Positions 16,977 through 26,013 of a stretch of DNA of 64,000 nucleotides are shown here, piece after piece (positions within the stretch are counted from its first letter, which is position 1; each line of letters starts with the position of its first letter). The translations under genes were made by a program, and so were the position numbers. This DNA is from Bradyrhizobium sp. CSA207 (GTDB taxonomy: Bacteria > Pseudomonadota > Alphaproteobacteria > Rhizobiales > Xanthobacteraceae): positions 1-64,000 of the forward strand of contig NZ_JAACFT010000029.1 of NCBI RefSeq assembly GCF_029051685.1, read 5' to 3'. Below the pieces are notes generated by a model. The model did no database searches. It was not told the DNA's origin and was given only the letters and a program-made list of their open reading frames with translations.

Positions 16977-18455
16977 ATGGCGGATTACGATCTCGCGATC
17001 ATCGGCGGCGGCCTGAACGGTGTCAGCCTCGCGCGCGATGCCTCCGGCCGCGGCCTGCGGGTCATCCTGGTCGAGCAGGGCGATCTCGGCGGCGCCGCCT
17101 CGTCGGCGACGCCGCGGCTGGTCCATGGCGATCTGTCGGTCCTGGAACGGCGGGGCTTCTGGCGGGTGCGCCGGGCGCTGGCCGAGCGCCGGATCTGGCT
17201 CAGGATCGCGCCGCATCTGGTCAGGCCGATGCGCTTCGTGATCCCCGCTCATGCGGACGAGCGTCCGCCGTGGCTGCTGCGCGCCAGCCTGTTCGTCTAT
17301 GACAGCCTCACGCACCGGGGCGGCCTGCCTGCAACGACGACCCTCGACATCACGCATCATCCGGTCGGCAACGCCTTGAAGCGTCCGTTCGGGACCGCGT
17401 TCGAATATTCCGATTGCATCGTCGACGATTCCCGCCTGGTGGTGCTCACGGCACTGGATGCCGCCGAACGTGGCGCCGTGATCCGGACCGGAGCGCGCTG
17501 CGTGCGCGCCGACAGGACCGATGTCTGGCGCCTCGCCGTGGTCGATCGCGGCCATCGCCGGGTCATCACGGCTCGCGCGCTGGCCAACGCCACCGGCGGC
17601 TGGACCTCGATGGTTGCGGAGACGGTGCTGCGGCAGCCGCAGCTGCCCGTGGCGGCCACGCAGATGAGTCAGATCATCGTGCCGCGGCTGTTCGAGTCCG
17701 ACAACGTCTACGTCTTCCAGAACGACGATGGACGGCTGATATTCGCGATCCCGTTCGAGCGCGATTTCACGCTGATCGGAACGACCACACGTGCCTTCAC
17801 AGGCGATCCGGCGATCGTCGCAGTGTCGGGCGCCGACGTCAGCTATCTCTGCGAGGCGGCCAGCCGCTATTTCCGCGAGAGCATCGCGCCGACCGACGTG
17901 GTGCGAGCGGTCTCCGGCGTCAACGTGACGCCGGCCTCGGCGCGACGAGGCGACGGCACGACGCTGTTCCATGCGCGCCGGCGCAAAGCGCCGCTGATCA
18001 CGATGTTCGGCGGCGACGTCACCACCTCGCGCCTGCGCGCGGAGCGCGCGGTGTCGCGGCTGACGCCGTTCTATCCGATGTCACCGCGCTGGACGGCCGG
18101 CGCTGCGCTCCCCGGCGGAGATTTTGCCTGGGATCGTTTCGATATCGAGGTCGATCTCGCGCGCGACCGTTGGCGCTTTCTGTCGGAGCCACAGGCCCAG
18201 CGCCTGGTTGCGGCCTACGGCTCCCGGCTGTCGGCCGTGCTCGGCGAGGCAAAGACACGCGACGAGCTTGGTCCGGTCTTCGGCCCCGAGCTGACCGGTG
18301 CCGAGGTGCGCTATCTGATGATCCACGAATGGGCGCGTTTTCCCGAAGATGTCCTCTGGCGCCGCTCCAAGCTCGGCCTGACCATGTCTCAGGCGGACCG
18401 CGACGCGCTGGCCGCATTCATGGCGAATCTGAACGATCCGCCTCGAACCGGTTGA
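16977..18455 (+). CDS. glpD: Glycerol-3-phosphate dehydrogenase (aerobic type)
   Basis: Membrane-associated FAD enzyme oxidising glycerol 3-phosphate to dihydroxyacetone phosphate and reducing quinone. The FAD fold is YDLAIIGGGLNGVSLARDA, with LVEQGDLGGAASSATPRLVH behind it (typical SS.S/T.L.HGG-like loop, here reading SSATPRLVHGDLS). IPFERDFTLIGTTTRAFTGDP and the C-terminal helical domain with GAEVRYLMIHEWARFPEDVL are family features. The length of 492 aa is slightly short of the usual 500-510. No glycerol uptake or kinase genes are adjacent. The ABC ATPase gene starts 51 bases later. Confidence 0.92.
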   Translation: MADYDLAIIGGGLNGVSLARDASGRGLRVILVEQGDLGGAASSATPRLVHGDLSVLERRGFWRVRRALAERRIWLRIAPHLVRPMRFVIPAHADERPPWLLRASLFVYDSLTHRGGLPATTTLDITHHPVGNALKRPFGTAFEYSDCIVDDSRLVVLTALDAAERGAVIRTGARCVRADRTDVWRLAVVDRGHRRVITARALANATGGWTSMVAETVLRQPQLPVAATQMSQIIVPRLFESDNVYVFQNDDGRLIFAIPFERDFTLIGTTTRAFTGDPAIVAVSGADVSYLCEAASRYFRESIAPTDVVRAVSGVNVTPASARRGDGTTLFHARRRKAPLITMFGGDVTTSRLRAERAVSRLTPFYPMSPRWTAGAALPGGDFAWDRFDIEVDLARDRWRFLSEPQAQRLVAAYGSRLSAVLGEAKTRDELGPVFGPELTGAEVRYLMIHEWARFPEDVLWRRSKLGLTMSQADRDALAAFMANLNDPPRTG

Positions 18456-18506
18456 GCAAAGGCCGATCGGCGGCTAGCGTGCGGCGGAATCGGGTTGGCG
18501 GGGAAC

Positions 18507-19679
18507 ATGGCTGAAGAGTTGCCCAAAATGGAAGCCGCAGCGGGTGTTGCGGATGTGGAGACGCATCTGGCGCTTGACCAGCCGTTGCTGCGCATCGAGG
18601 GAGTGGCGAAGTCGTTCGGGACGTTCCGGGCCGTGGACGGCGTCTCGCTCGACATCAGGGCCGGCGAGTTCTTTGCGCTGCTCGGTCCGAGCGGCTGCGG
18701 CAAGACCACGCTCTTGCGCATGCTCGCCGGCTTCGAGGCACCGGACGAGGGACGCATCCTGCTCGGCGGCAAGGACATCGCGCAGGCGCTGCCCCATGAG
18801 CGCCCGATCAATATGATGTTCCAGAGCTATGCGCTGTTTCCGCACCTTTCGGTGCGCGACAACATCGCCTTCGGCCTGAAGCGCGCCGGCATGGCGCGCG
18901 CCGACATCGACACGCGCGTTGCGGAGATGGTGGCGCTGGTGAAGCTCGAAGGACTGGAAAAGCGCAAGCCCAACCAGCTCTCCGGCGGCCAGCGCCAACG
19001 CGTGGCGCTGGCCCGTGCACTGGCGCGCCGGCCGCAGCTCCTGCTGCTCGACGAGCCGCTCGCGGCGCTCGACAAGAAGCTGCGCGAGAGCACGCAAGGA
19101 GAGCTGATGGAGCTGCAGCGCCGGCTCGGCACGACCTTCATCGTCGTCACCCACGACCAGGAGGAAGCGATGACGATGGCGAGCCGGATCGGCGTGATGA
19201 ACGCCGGCAAGCTCGCTCAGGTCGCGAGCCCCCGCGAACTCTATGAGGCGCCGCGCTCGCGCTGGATCGCGGAGTTCGTCGGCGACGTCAATTTGTTCGA
19301 GGGCGAGTTCAAACTCCGCGACGGTCATCGCCTGGTGATCGCCACGCGCGACGCCGGCACGCTGGTGGTGGCGGAGCCGCGCCAGCCGACCGGCGAAACG
19401 AGATTGTCGGTCGCGATCCGCCCCGAGAAGGTCAAGCTGTCCCGCCGCGGCCCGGTGAGCGAGGCCGGCCGTGAGACGGCGATCAACCAGCTGGACGGCG
19501 TGGTCGCGGACATCTGCTATCTCGGCGGCTCCACCACGTACAAGGTGAAGCTTGACACAGGCGGCATCGTGCAGGCTTCGGTGGCCAACAGCGCGCGCCT
19601 CGACGCCGATGCCTATAGCCTGAGCCAGCACGTCGTTGCCTGGTTCACGCCCGACGACTGCGTGGTGCTGCCGCCATGA
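18507..19679 (+). CDS. ABC importer ATPase, PotA/PotG type
   Basis: ATPase of a spermidine/putrescine-type ABC importer. Walker A GPSGCGKTT (about residue 58), signature LSGGQRQRVALARAL (about 155), Walker B LLLLDEPLAALD (about 175) and the switch VTHDQEEAM are all present. The C-terminal 130 residues form the TOBE/OB regulatory domain (IAEFVGDVNLFEGEF, VAIRPEKVKL). ATG 18507 follows GGCGGGGA; the longer TTG start lacks that spacing. It overlaps the first permease by the ATGA tetranucleotide. Polyamine is the likely substrate, but the binding protein is missing here. Confidence 0.9.
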   Translation: MAEELPKMEAAAGVADVETHLALDQPLLRIEGVAKSFGTFRAVDGVSLDIRAGEFFALLGPSGCGKTTLLRMLAGFEAPDEGRILLGGKDIAQALPHERPINMMFQSYALFPHLSVRDNIAFGLKRAGMARADIDTRVAEMVALVKLEGLEKRKPNQLSGGQRQRVALARALARRPQLLLLDEPLAALDKKLRESTQGELMELQRRLGTTFIVVTHDQEEAMTMASRIGVMNAGKLAQVASPRELYEAPRSRWIAEFVGDVNLFEGEFKLRDGHRLVIATRDAGTLVVAEPRQPTGETRLSVAIRPEKVKLSRRGPVSEAGRETAINQLDGVVADICYLGGSTTYKVKLDTGGIVQASVANSARLDADAYSLSQHVVAWFTPDDCVVLPP

Positions 19680-20590
19680 GCGCGCGCCGCATCTTTGCGC
19701 GACCGGCGCGCTTTGCCGCGATCGCGCCCTATGTCTGGATGGTGCTGCTCTTCCTGGTGCCGTTCGCCTTCGTGCTCAAGATCAGCCTATCGCAGACCGT
19801 GATCGCGCAGCCGCCTTACGAGCCAGTGTTCGACCTGACGGCGGGACGGGCGTCGCTCGAGGCTGCCTTTGCCGCGCTGTCGATCGACAATTTCAAGCTG
19901 CTCGTCTCCGACGACCTTTATGTCTACGCTTACGTGCGCAGCCTCACGGTTGCCGTCACCGCGACCGCGCTGCTGCTTCTGATCGGCTATCCCATCGCTT
20001 ACGGCATGGCACGGCTGCCGACCCGCTGGCAGGCGGTGGCGATGGTGCTGGTGATCGTGCCGTTCTGGACTTCGTTCCTGATCCGCATCTACGCCTGGAT
20101 CAACATCCTCCAGCACGACGGCCTGCTCAATCAGATCCTGCTGGCGCTGCATCTGGTCAGCCAGCCGGTGGTGTGGCTCTCCACCGACAGCGCGATGTAT
20201 ATCGGCATCGTCTATTCCTACCTGCCGTTCATGATCCTGCCGCTCTACGCGACGCTCGCGAAGATGGAGCCGGCGCTGGAGGAGGCCGCCAGCGATCTGG
20301 GCGCACCGCCCTGGCAGGCATTCTGGCTCGTCACCTTCCCGCTGTCGCTGCCGGGCATCGGCGCCGGTGTGCTCCTCTGCTTCATTCCGATCGTCGGCGA
20401 GTTCGTCATCCCCGACCTTTTGGCGGGTTCAAATTCGCTGATGATCGGCCAGACACTGTGGCTCGAGTTCTTCACCAACAAGGATTGGCCCGTCGCGTCC
20501 GCTGCGGCCATCATTCTTCTTGTGGTGCTGTTGATGCCGCTCCTGCTGTACGAACGGCTGCAGCGCCGGCAACTGGAACAGGGGCGGTGA
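19676..20590 (+). CDS. ABC importer permease, PotB/PotH type
   Basis: Inner-membrane permease with about six helices and the EAA loop PALEEAASDLGAPPWQAFWLVTFPLSLP, seen in part as EEAASDLGAPPWQAFW, which contacts the ATPase. The N-terminal extension after helix 1 and the later FIPIVGEFVIPDLLAGSNS are typical of the PotB/PotH group. Its start overlaps the ATPase stop by 4 bases, and the next permease begins 4 bases after its stop. Confidence 0.92.
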   Translation: MSARRIFARPARFAAIAPYVWMVLLFLVPFAFVLKISLSQTVIAQPPYEPVFDLTAGRASLEAAFAALSIDNFKLLVSDDLYVYAYVRSLTVAVTATALLLLIGYPIAYGMARLPTRWQAVAMVLVIVPFWTSFLIRIYAWINILQHDGLLNQILLALHLVSQPVVWLSTDSAMYIGIVYSYLPFMILPLYATLAKMEPALEEAASDLGAPPWQAFWLVTFPLSLPGIGAGVLLCFIPIVGEFVIPDLLAGSNSLMIGQTLWLEFFTNKDWPVASAAAIILLVVLLMPLLLYERLQRRQLEQGR

Positions 20591-20594
20591 GGCG

Positions 20595-21407
20595 ATGCGC
20601 AAACGCTCCCGCCTGTCCCGCTTCAACGTCGCCTCGCTCGCGCTGGGGCTGGCGTTTCTTTATTTGCCGATCCTCATTCTCGTCATCTATTCTTTCAATG
20701 CCTCGCGGCTGGTGACGGTGTGGGGCGGCTGGTCGCTGCGCTGGTACCACGAGTTCTTTGGCGACCGCGCCATGATCGAGGCGGCCTGGATGAGCCTCAA
20801 GGTCGCCGCCTCATCCGCGAGCATCGCCACCCTGCTCGGCACGCTGGCCGCCGTAGCGCTGTCGCGCGGTGAGCGCTTCGCCGGCCGCACGCTGTTCTCC
20901 GGCATGCTCTATGCGCCGCTGGTGATGCCCGAGGTGATCACGGGATTGTCTCTGCTGCTGCTGTTCGTAGCACTCGATGCCGAGCGCGGCTTCTGGACGG
21001 TGACGATGGCGCACACCACGTTGACGATGTGTTTCGTCGCGGTGGTCGTGCAGTCCCGTCTCGGCTCGCTCGACCGTTCGCTGGAGGAGGCGGCGATGGA
21101 CCTCGGCTGCGATCCGGTCCGCGCGTTCGTTGCCGTCACGCTGCCACTGATCGCACCTGCGATCGTCGCGGGCTGGATGCTGGCCTTCACGCTGTCGCTC
21201 GACGATCTCGTGATCGCGAGCTTCACCACCGGCCCCGGTTCGGCGACGTTGCCGATCCGGATCTATTCGGAGGTACGGCTTGGCGTGAAGCCCGAGATCA
21301 ACGCGATCTGCACGCTAGTGATTGGCCTGATCGCGGTCGTCATCGTCATCGCCTCGCTCGCCTCGAAGCTGTCGAGCGCGCAGGGCGAGAGCGCGGCACC
21401 GCTGTAG
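20595..21407 (+). CDS. ABC importer permease, PotC/PotI type
   Basis: Second permease of the polyamine-type importer, 270 aa, six predicted helices. The EAA loop is RSLEEAAMDLGCDPVRAFVA, and the family segment FTLSLDDLVIASFTTGPGS follows. It closes the ATPase-PotB-PotC operon. No periplasmic binding protein (PotD/PotF) is found before or after it; convergent genes begin after 100 bases. Confidence 0.92.
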   Translation: MRKRSRLSRFNVASLALGLAFLYLPILILVIYSFNASRLVTVWGGWSLRWYHEFFGDRAMIEAAWMSLKVAASSASIATLLGTLAAVALSRGERFAGRTLFSGMLYAPLVMPEVITGLSLLLLFVALDAERGFWTVTMAHTTLTMCFVAVVVQSRLGSLDRSLEEAAMDLGCDPVRAFVAVTLPLIAPAIVAGWMLAFTLSLDDLVIASFTTGPGSATLPIRIYSEVRLGVKPEINAICTLVIGLIAVVIVIASLASKLSSAQGESAAPL

Positions 21408-21414
21408 GCCCCGC

Positions 21415-21501
21415 CGTCATTGCGAGGAGCTCTTGCGACGAAGCAATCCAGTCTGCCTCTGCAGAGGTAGTCTGGATTGCTTCGCTTCGCTCGCAATGAC
21501 G
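21415..21501. repeat. Palindromic repeat, cgtcattgcgag family, copy 1
   Basis: Outer arms cgtcattgcgag (21415-21426) and its complement at 21490-21501 enclose a second pair of arms around cgaagcaatccag. A close copy lies at 32677-32764. This one sits between two convergent genes, where it could end transcription from both sides. Confidence 0.9.
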
Positions 21502-21510
21502 AGCGATGGC

Positions 21511-22362
21511 TCACGACTTCACCGCACCCGCCGTGAGCCCACCCACCATGTAGCGGCGGAAGGCGTAGTAGATTGCGGCGGGCGGCAGCGCGTAGATGAA
21601 GCCGGTCGTCATCAACAGCTCCCAGGGCGAATCGTCGGCGGCGAGGAAGTTGCCGAGCGCGACCGGGAGCGTGATCTCGCGGTCGTTCGAGAGCAGCAGG
21701 AACGCGTAGAGATACTCGTTCCAGGCGAGCAGCACCGCATAGGTGCCGATCGCGACCAGCGAGGGCATCATCAGCGGCAGGTAGACCAGGCGGAAGATCT
21801 GGAGCGTGGTGGCGCCGTCCATCACCGCGGCCTCGTCGAGCTCGACCGGCAGCTTGTCGGACGCTTGCTTCAGCACCCAGATCGCGTAGGGCGAGGCGAT
21901 CGTCACCATGGCCAGGATCAGCGCCCAGTGATTGTTGAGCAGACCGTAATTGCCCATGGTGCGGTACATCGGCACGGCGAGGAACGCCGCGGGGATGAAA
22001 TAGGTAAACAGCGCCAGGTTCATCACGATGCGTCCGCCGGGCACCTTCAGCCGCGAGATCGAGAACGCCGCCGCGGTGGCGATGAACAGCGTCAGCACCC
22101 CGACAGAGGCGGCGATCACCAGCGAATTCCAGAACTGAACATAGAAGTCGCGCAGAAAATAGTGCTGCTGCTTGAACACGATTTCGAAGTTGTGCAGCGT
22201 CGGATGGTCCGGCCACAGCTTGCCCGAGAACGCGTCCTCCTTCGGAGAGATCGCGAACAGGAACATGTGATAGATCGGAACCATCGTCCAGATGAAGACG
22301 GGAATGCCGATCAGCAGCAACCGCGCTTCGGTCGCGACTTCGCGTAAGGTGGGGAGCTTCAT
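21511..22362 (-). CDS. Carbohydrate-type ABC importer permease, MalG-like
   Basis: Six-helix permease of the MalG group, 283 aa. The EAA loop reads ELDEAAVMDGATTLQIFRLVYLPLMMP (seen in part as DEAAVMDGATTLQIF). Start ATG 22362 overlaps the stop of the upstream permease as ATGA, so translation is coupled; the open frame extends further but overlaps that gene. It belongs to an operon of binding protein, MalF-like and MalG-like genes with no ATPase nearby. Confidence 0.9.
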   Translation of the reverse strand: MKLPTLREVATEARLLLIGIPVFIWTMVPIYHMFLFAISPKEDAFSGKLWPDHPTLHNFEIVFKQQHYFLRDFYVQFWNSLVIAASVGVLTLFIATAAAFSISRLKVPGGRIVMNLALFTYFIPAAFLAVPMYRTMGNYGLLNNHWALILAMVTIASPYAIWVLKQASDKLPVELDEAAVMDGATTLQIFRLVYLPLMMPSLVAIGTYAVLLAWNEYLYAFLLLSNDREITLPVALGNFLAADDSPWELLMTTGFIYALPPAAIYYAFRRYMVGGLTAGAVKS

Positions 22363-23231
22363 CGCGACAACCGTTTCATCATGAAGTACACGAGCGGCAG
22401 GACGAACGGCATCGCGCAGACGATGGAGGCCATCGCGAGCGAGAGCTGGTCGAGCCTGAGATAGCGGATGCCGAGCGTCGCCAGCACATGGGTGAGGTCG
22501 GCCGGCCCGCCGCCGGTGAGCAGGTAGACGCTGTTGAAGTCTCCCAGCGTCCAGATCATCGAGAGCAGCGTGCAGGTGATGTAGAGCGTCTGCATCGACG
22601 GCCAAGTGATGAAGCGGAATTTCTGCCACCAGCTCGCGCCGTCGACCTCGGCGGCCTCGAACAGATCGTGCGAGATCGCAAGGCGGCCGGTGATCAGGAT
22701 CAGCGTCCAGAACGGCAGCGACTTCCAGATGTGCACAGCGATCGCCATGGTCAGCGCGACCGTCGGGTCGTTCAGCCAGTTCGGGCCGTCATCGCCGGTG
22801 AAAGAGAAGATGAGGTGGTTGATCACGCCCCATTCGGGATTGAGCATGAAGCGCACCGACAGGATGGTCGGGATCGACGGCACTGCCCAGGGCAGGATGA
22901 AGATCACCGAAAGCCATTTGATCCAGGTGCGCTGCTGCGCGAAGAAGCCGGACAGGAACAGCGCGATCAGCATCTTGATGTTGATGCCGATGACCAGGAA
23001 GATCAGGGTGTTGACCGCGGCGCGCGCGAAGATCGGGTCGTTATAGAGCGCCACATAGTTCGCCGGAGCCCGCGCCAGCCAGAGCCCGTAGCAGACGGGA
23101 TAGACGACGAAGGCGAGGAAGACGAGCAGATAGGGCGCGAGCAGCACGATGCCCCAGACCTGCGCCGGGGTCAGCCGCGACGATAAGGGCGGTGAGAGGA
23201 TCGCATGATCGCCAGAGAGCGTGATCGCCAT
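22359..23231 (-). CDS. Carbohydrate-type ABC importer permease, MalF-like
   Basis: 290-residue permease of the MalF/UgpA group with six helices. The EAA loop is HDLFEAAEVDGASWWQKFRF, and the C-terminal part has the family YLLTGGGPADLTHVLATLG stretch. It lies 96 bases after the binding-protein gene on the same strand; that gap holds two strong hairpins. It pairs with the MalG-like gene at 21511-22362. Confidence 0.9.
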   Translation of the reverse strand: MAITLSGDHAILSPPLSSRLTPAQVWGIVLLAPYLLVFLAFVVYPVCYGLWLARAPANYVALYNDPIFARAAVNTLIFLVIGINIKMLIALFLSGFFAQQRTWIKWLSVIFILPWAVPSIPTILSVRFMLNPEWGVINHLIFSFTGDDGPNWLNDPTVALTMAIAVHIWKSLPFWTLILITGRLAISHDLFEAAEVDGASWWQKFRFITWPSMQTLYITCTLLSMIWTLGDFNSVYLLTGGGPADLTHVLATLGIRYLRLDQLSLAMASIVCAMPFVLPLVYFMMKRLSR

Positions 23232-23257
23232 TCTTTAGGACTCTTCAAAACGAATTG

Positions 23258-23317
23258 CCGGCCGCGAGAGGCGGCCGGTGGCTGTTCTAGCACCTCTCCC
23301 CGCGGAGCGGGGAGAGG
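23258..23317 (-). promoter_or_regulatory. Two consecutive hairpins between the binding-protein and permease genes
   Basis: Hairpin A has perfect 8-bp arms (23258-23265, 23271-23278) around a 5-base loop. Hairpin B has perfect 11-bp arms (23293-23303, 23307-23317) around GGA. There is no T tract, so they look like RNA-stabilising or attenuating structures that leave the binding protein made in excess over the permeases, as known for malE-malF. Confidence 0.6.
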
Positions 23318-23327
23318 GAAGGATCGA

Positions 23328-24713
23328 TTAACCCGCGACCTGCTTGATGCGGACGATCAGCTCGTCGACGGCCTTGTCGACCGGAACCTTCTCGCTGACG
23401 ACCCGGTTCATCGCCTTGGCCCACACGTTCTCGTTGTTGAGGATCGTGAACTTCCAGTTCTTGGTGAAGTCGAACGGCGCCGTGCCGCCGGTGAACTGGG
23501 CGTAGACGGCCTTGCGGTGCTTGTCAGCCTGCCAGAACGGGCTGGCCTGACTTTCCTTGGTCACCGGGAACCAGCGGCCAAGCGCGCCCTCGATATAGGG
23601 ACGGACGTTCTCTTCCTGGAGCAGGAAGCTGATGAACTGCTTGGCCTCGGCCTTGTTCTTGGCCGCGGTGAAGACAAGCCCGGTCTTGACGTCCGAGCGG
23701 TAGCGGATAGTCGTGCCATCGGGCGCCTTCGGGAAGGACGCGGTGATGATGTCCTGCTCGTAGGCTTTCTTGCCGGCTTCGCGCTGCTCGGGCGTGAGTG
23801 CCTGATTGGTCGAATCCTCGTACCACTTCGCCGCAATCGAGATCGTGAAGTTGTGCGTCATCACGATGGTCTTGTTGTGGAAGGCAACGTTGTTATCCGG
23901 ATCCTTCCAGGTCGTGGAGGATGGCGGGGTGCAACCCTTGATGTAGGTGTCGGTGTAGTCCTTCATCGCCTTGATCAGGCCGTCGCGCACCTTGGGATCG
24001 TCGACGGTGAGCTTGCCGTCGTCGTCGACCAGCTTGACATGGTAGGCGTCCATGAAGGTGTAGAACGACTGGAAGGAGTCGGTGGATTCCACGCCCATCG
24101 GCTGGCCGACGGCGTAGATGCGCTGGCCGGTCGCCTTGCGGATTGCCGGCTGCACCTTGTCGCACCAGAACGTCCAGTAGCCCACCCAGTCGGTCGGAAT
24201 GTCGCTCTGCTTGAAGCCGGCCTTCTCCAGCATGTCGTTCCAGATCTGGACGTGCATGCTCTGCTGCTTCAGCGGGAAGCCGTAATAGGCCTTCTTCTTG
24301 GTGACGTCGTTATAGAGGATCGACGCATCCAGCGTGTTCTGCACGAACCGACCTTTGATCGGCTCCATGACGTCCGTGAGGTCCTCGAGCTTGCCCTCAT
24401 AGGCCCATTTGCCCTGCGCCTGCACGTCGTAGCTGTCGGAATAGGCGACATCGGGCACAGTGCCGGCGTCGAGTGCCGCGACCGTCTTCGGAATCATGTC
24501 CTGGATCGCGTACTGCGACAATTCGACCTTGATGCCGGTCTTGGCTTCGAACTTCTTGATCGTATCGATCAGCGCGTCGTCTTCGGAGCGGTAGAAGCCC
24601 TTGCCCCACCAGACCGTAATCGTCTTCTGCTGCGCAAAGGCGGGTGCAGTAGCCGCAAACAGCCCGACCGCAGCGACCGCCAGTGATACTGCGCCAATAA
24701 CCTTGGATTTCAC
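23328..24713 (-). CDS. Extracellular sugar-type solute-binding protein
   Basis: Family 1 periplasmic binding protein (461 aa). The signal peptide is KSKVIGAVSLAVAAVGLFAA...AFA, and the mature chain begins QKTITVWWGKGFYRSEDDAL. Further family features are DSYDVQAQGKWAYEG and the C-terminal FISFLLQEENVRPYIEGALG. GTG 24713 is preferred because GAGGGAG lies 6 bases upstream; the TTG at 24728 falls before that site. The ligand is unknown; sugar or sugar-alcohol is inferred from the permease type. An operator-like palindrome lies just upstream. Confidence 0.88.
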   Translation of the reverse strand: MKSKVIGAVSLAVAAVGLFAATAPAFAQQKTITVWWGKGFYRSEDDALIDTIKKFEAKTGIKVELSQYAIQDMIPKTVAALDAGTVPDVAYSDSYDVQAQGKWAYEGKLEDLTDVMEPIKGRFVQNTLDASILYNDVTKKKAYYGFPLKQQSMHVQIWNDMLEKAGFKQSDIPTDWVGYWTFWCDKVQPAIRKATGQRIYAVGQPMGVESTDSFQSFYTFMDAYHVKLVDDDGKLTVDDPKVRDGLIKAMKDYTDTYIKGCTPPSSTTWKDPDNNVAFHNKTIVMTHNFTISIAAKWYEDSTNQALTPEQREAGKKAYEQDIITASFPKAPDGTTIRYRSDVKTGLVFTAAKNKAEAKQFISFLLQEENVRPYIEGALGRWFPVTKESQASPFWQADKHRKAVYAQFTGGTAPFDFTKNWKFTILNNENVWAKAMNRVVSEKVPVDKAVDELIVRIKQVAG

Positions 24714-25032
24714 GTTTTTCTCCCTCAAACGGCCGGTGTTTTTAACCGGTCGTATAAAACACTAGCCCATGGCCGCTATCCGATCTAGCGGCTTCTTGTC
24801 AGACATAGGTCGTGGGGTGAAGGCTGTGAAGATGCTTAATCCGCGCATCCGTCCGCGCATCGATCTAAACGCTGCATCAATTCGCGGCCATCAATTCGCC
24901 TCGGGGTTCTGGCTTCGCCGCACCATCCGCTACATGACACACCGAATCGCCAGAAGATCCGGCTGTCGTAGAGTGATCCGTGGGGTCCAGCTTGATAGGG
25001 GAACAGACTGGCACCGCGCCGCGGGCCAGCTA
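24714..25032. promoter_or_regulatory. Intergenic region with operator-like palindrome upstream of the binding-protein gene
   Basis: 319 bases with no supported gene. At 24729-24753 an imperfect inverted repeat (acggccggt ... accggtcgt, 8 of 9 positions paired, 7-base gap) lies 16-40 bases before the start codon. Its CCGG centre is reminiscent of LacI-type operators, but no matching regulator is adjacent. The remainder shows nothing I can name. Confidence 0.35.
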
Positions 25033-26013
25033 TCAGCGTTTCCGCTTCAGGCCCGCCTCAGCAGCATTCGAACTCGCCTCAGCAGATCGGGGCCGCGACC
25101 TGCCTTGCCCGCTTGTCCGCAAGGGAGAGCGCCATGCCTCGAGGAGCATTTTGAGCAACTGGCTGGCATGCGGAGATAGCGTCGCCCCGCGCCTGCGCAC
25201 AATTCCAATCGTCCGCGACACCTCCGGCTCGGTCAACCGAATGGTGTGAATGATCGGGTGGCCGGCGGCTGGCGTCGCGAGCCTCGGCAGCACAGCGACG
25301 CCCAATCCTGCCTCGACCAAGCCAAGCGAACCGGAGAGGTGAGCGACTTCGTAGGTCCAGTTGAGCTGCAAGCCGTGCCGCGCCATGGCATTGTCGATCA
25401 AAGCGCGATTGCCGCTGTTGCGGCCCACGGTGATCACACGGTGCGGCACAATCTCCGACCAACTCACCTGTTTGCGCGCTGCCAATGGATGGTCATGGCG
25501 GCAGGCCAGGACGAAAGGGTCTTCAACCAGTTTTTCGAATTCAATTTCAGCATGCGAAGCGCCAATGAAATTGATGCCGAAGTCGGCTTCTCCGCGCGCT
25601 ACCGCTTCCAATCCTTCATTGGCGCCGATGTCCAGAATCCGGATGCGAATGCGCGGATATGCTTCGGCGAACCGGCCGATCGCTCGCGGCAGGAAATAGA
25701 ATACCGCTGTCGGCACTGCAGCCACCGAGACCAGACCTGAACTTCGCGCGCCGATATCATGGATGGCGAGCACCGAGGTTTCGAACTCGTCGATGAGGCG
25801 GCGCACTTTCGGCAGGAAGTCGCGGCCCGTCATGGTGAGATTGACGTGGCGCGTGGACCGTTCGAGCAACGGCGCACCGAGGCTTTCCTCCAGCTTCTGA
25901 ATGCGTCGGCTCAGCGCCGGCTGAGACAGGTTCAGCGCCTTCGCGGTGCGGACGAAGCTTCCCATCTCGGCCACGGTGATGAACGCCTTGAGGTCGAGCA
26001 GTTCTGCATTCAT
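25033..26013 (-). CDS. LysR family transcription regulator
   Basis: 326-residue regulator. The N-terminal winged helix is MNAELLDLKAFITVAEMGSF then AKALNLSQPALSRRIQKLEE, a classic LysR recognition helix. A substrate-binding domain follows from about residue 90 (VSVAAVPTAVFYFLPRAIG). The C-terminal 30 residues are Arg/Ser-rich. It is divergent from the tautomerase-like gene by 118 bases, and the standard LysR arrangement suggests it controls that gene and dctA in response to a carboxylic acid from aromatic breakdown (inferred). Confidence 0.92.
   Translation of the reverse strand: MNAELLDLKAFITVAEMGSFVRTAKALNLSQPALSRRIQKLEESLGAPLLERSTRHVNLTMTGRDFLPKVRRLIDEFETSVLAIHDIGARSSGLVSVAAVPTAVFYFLPRAIGRFAEAYPRIRIRILDIGANEGLEAVARGEADFGINFIGASHAEIEFEKLVEDPFVLACRHDHPLAARKQVSWSEIVPHRVITVGRNSGNRALIDNAMARHGLQLNWTYEVAHLSGSLGLVEAGLGVAVLPRLATPAAGHPIIHTIRLTEPEVSRTIGIVRRRGATLSPHASQLLKMLLEAWRSPLRTSGQGRSRPRSAEASSNAAEAGLKRKR

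Noticed and set aside
18507..24713. Assignment of the two importers as the rhizobial GlpSTPQV glycerol transporter because glpD is adjacent
   Set aside because: Only one ATPase is present, its TOBE domain and the permeases are PotA/B/C-like, and the binding protein does not have the length of GlpV.
24769..25179. Possible 136-aa gene on the plus strand before the LysR gene
   Set aside because: Overlaps the LysR coding end, lacks a ribosome site and shows no family pattern.
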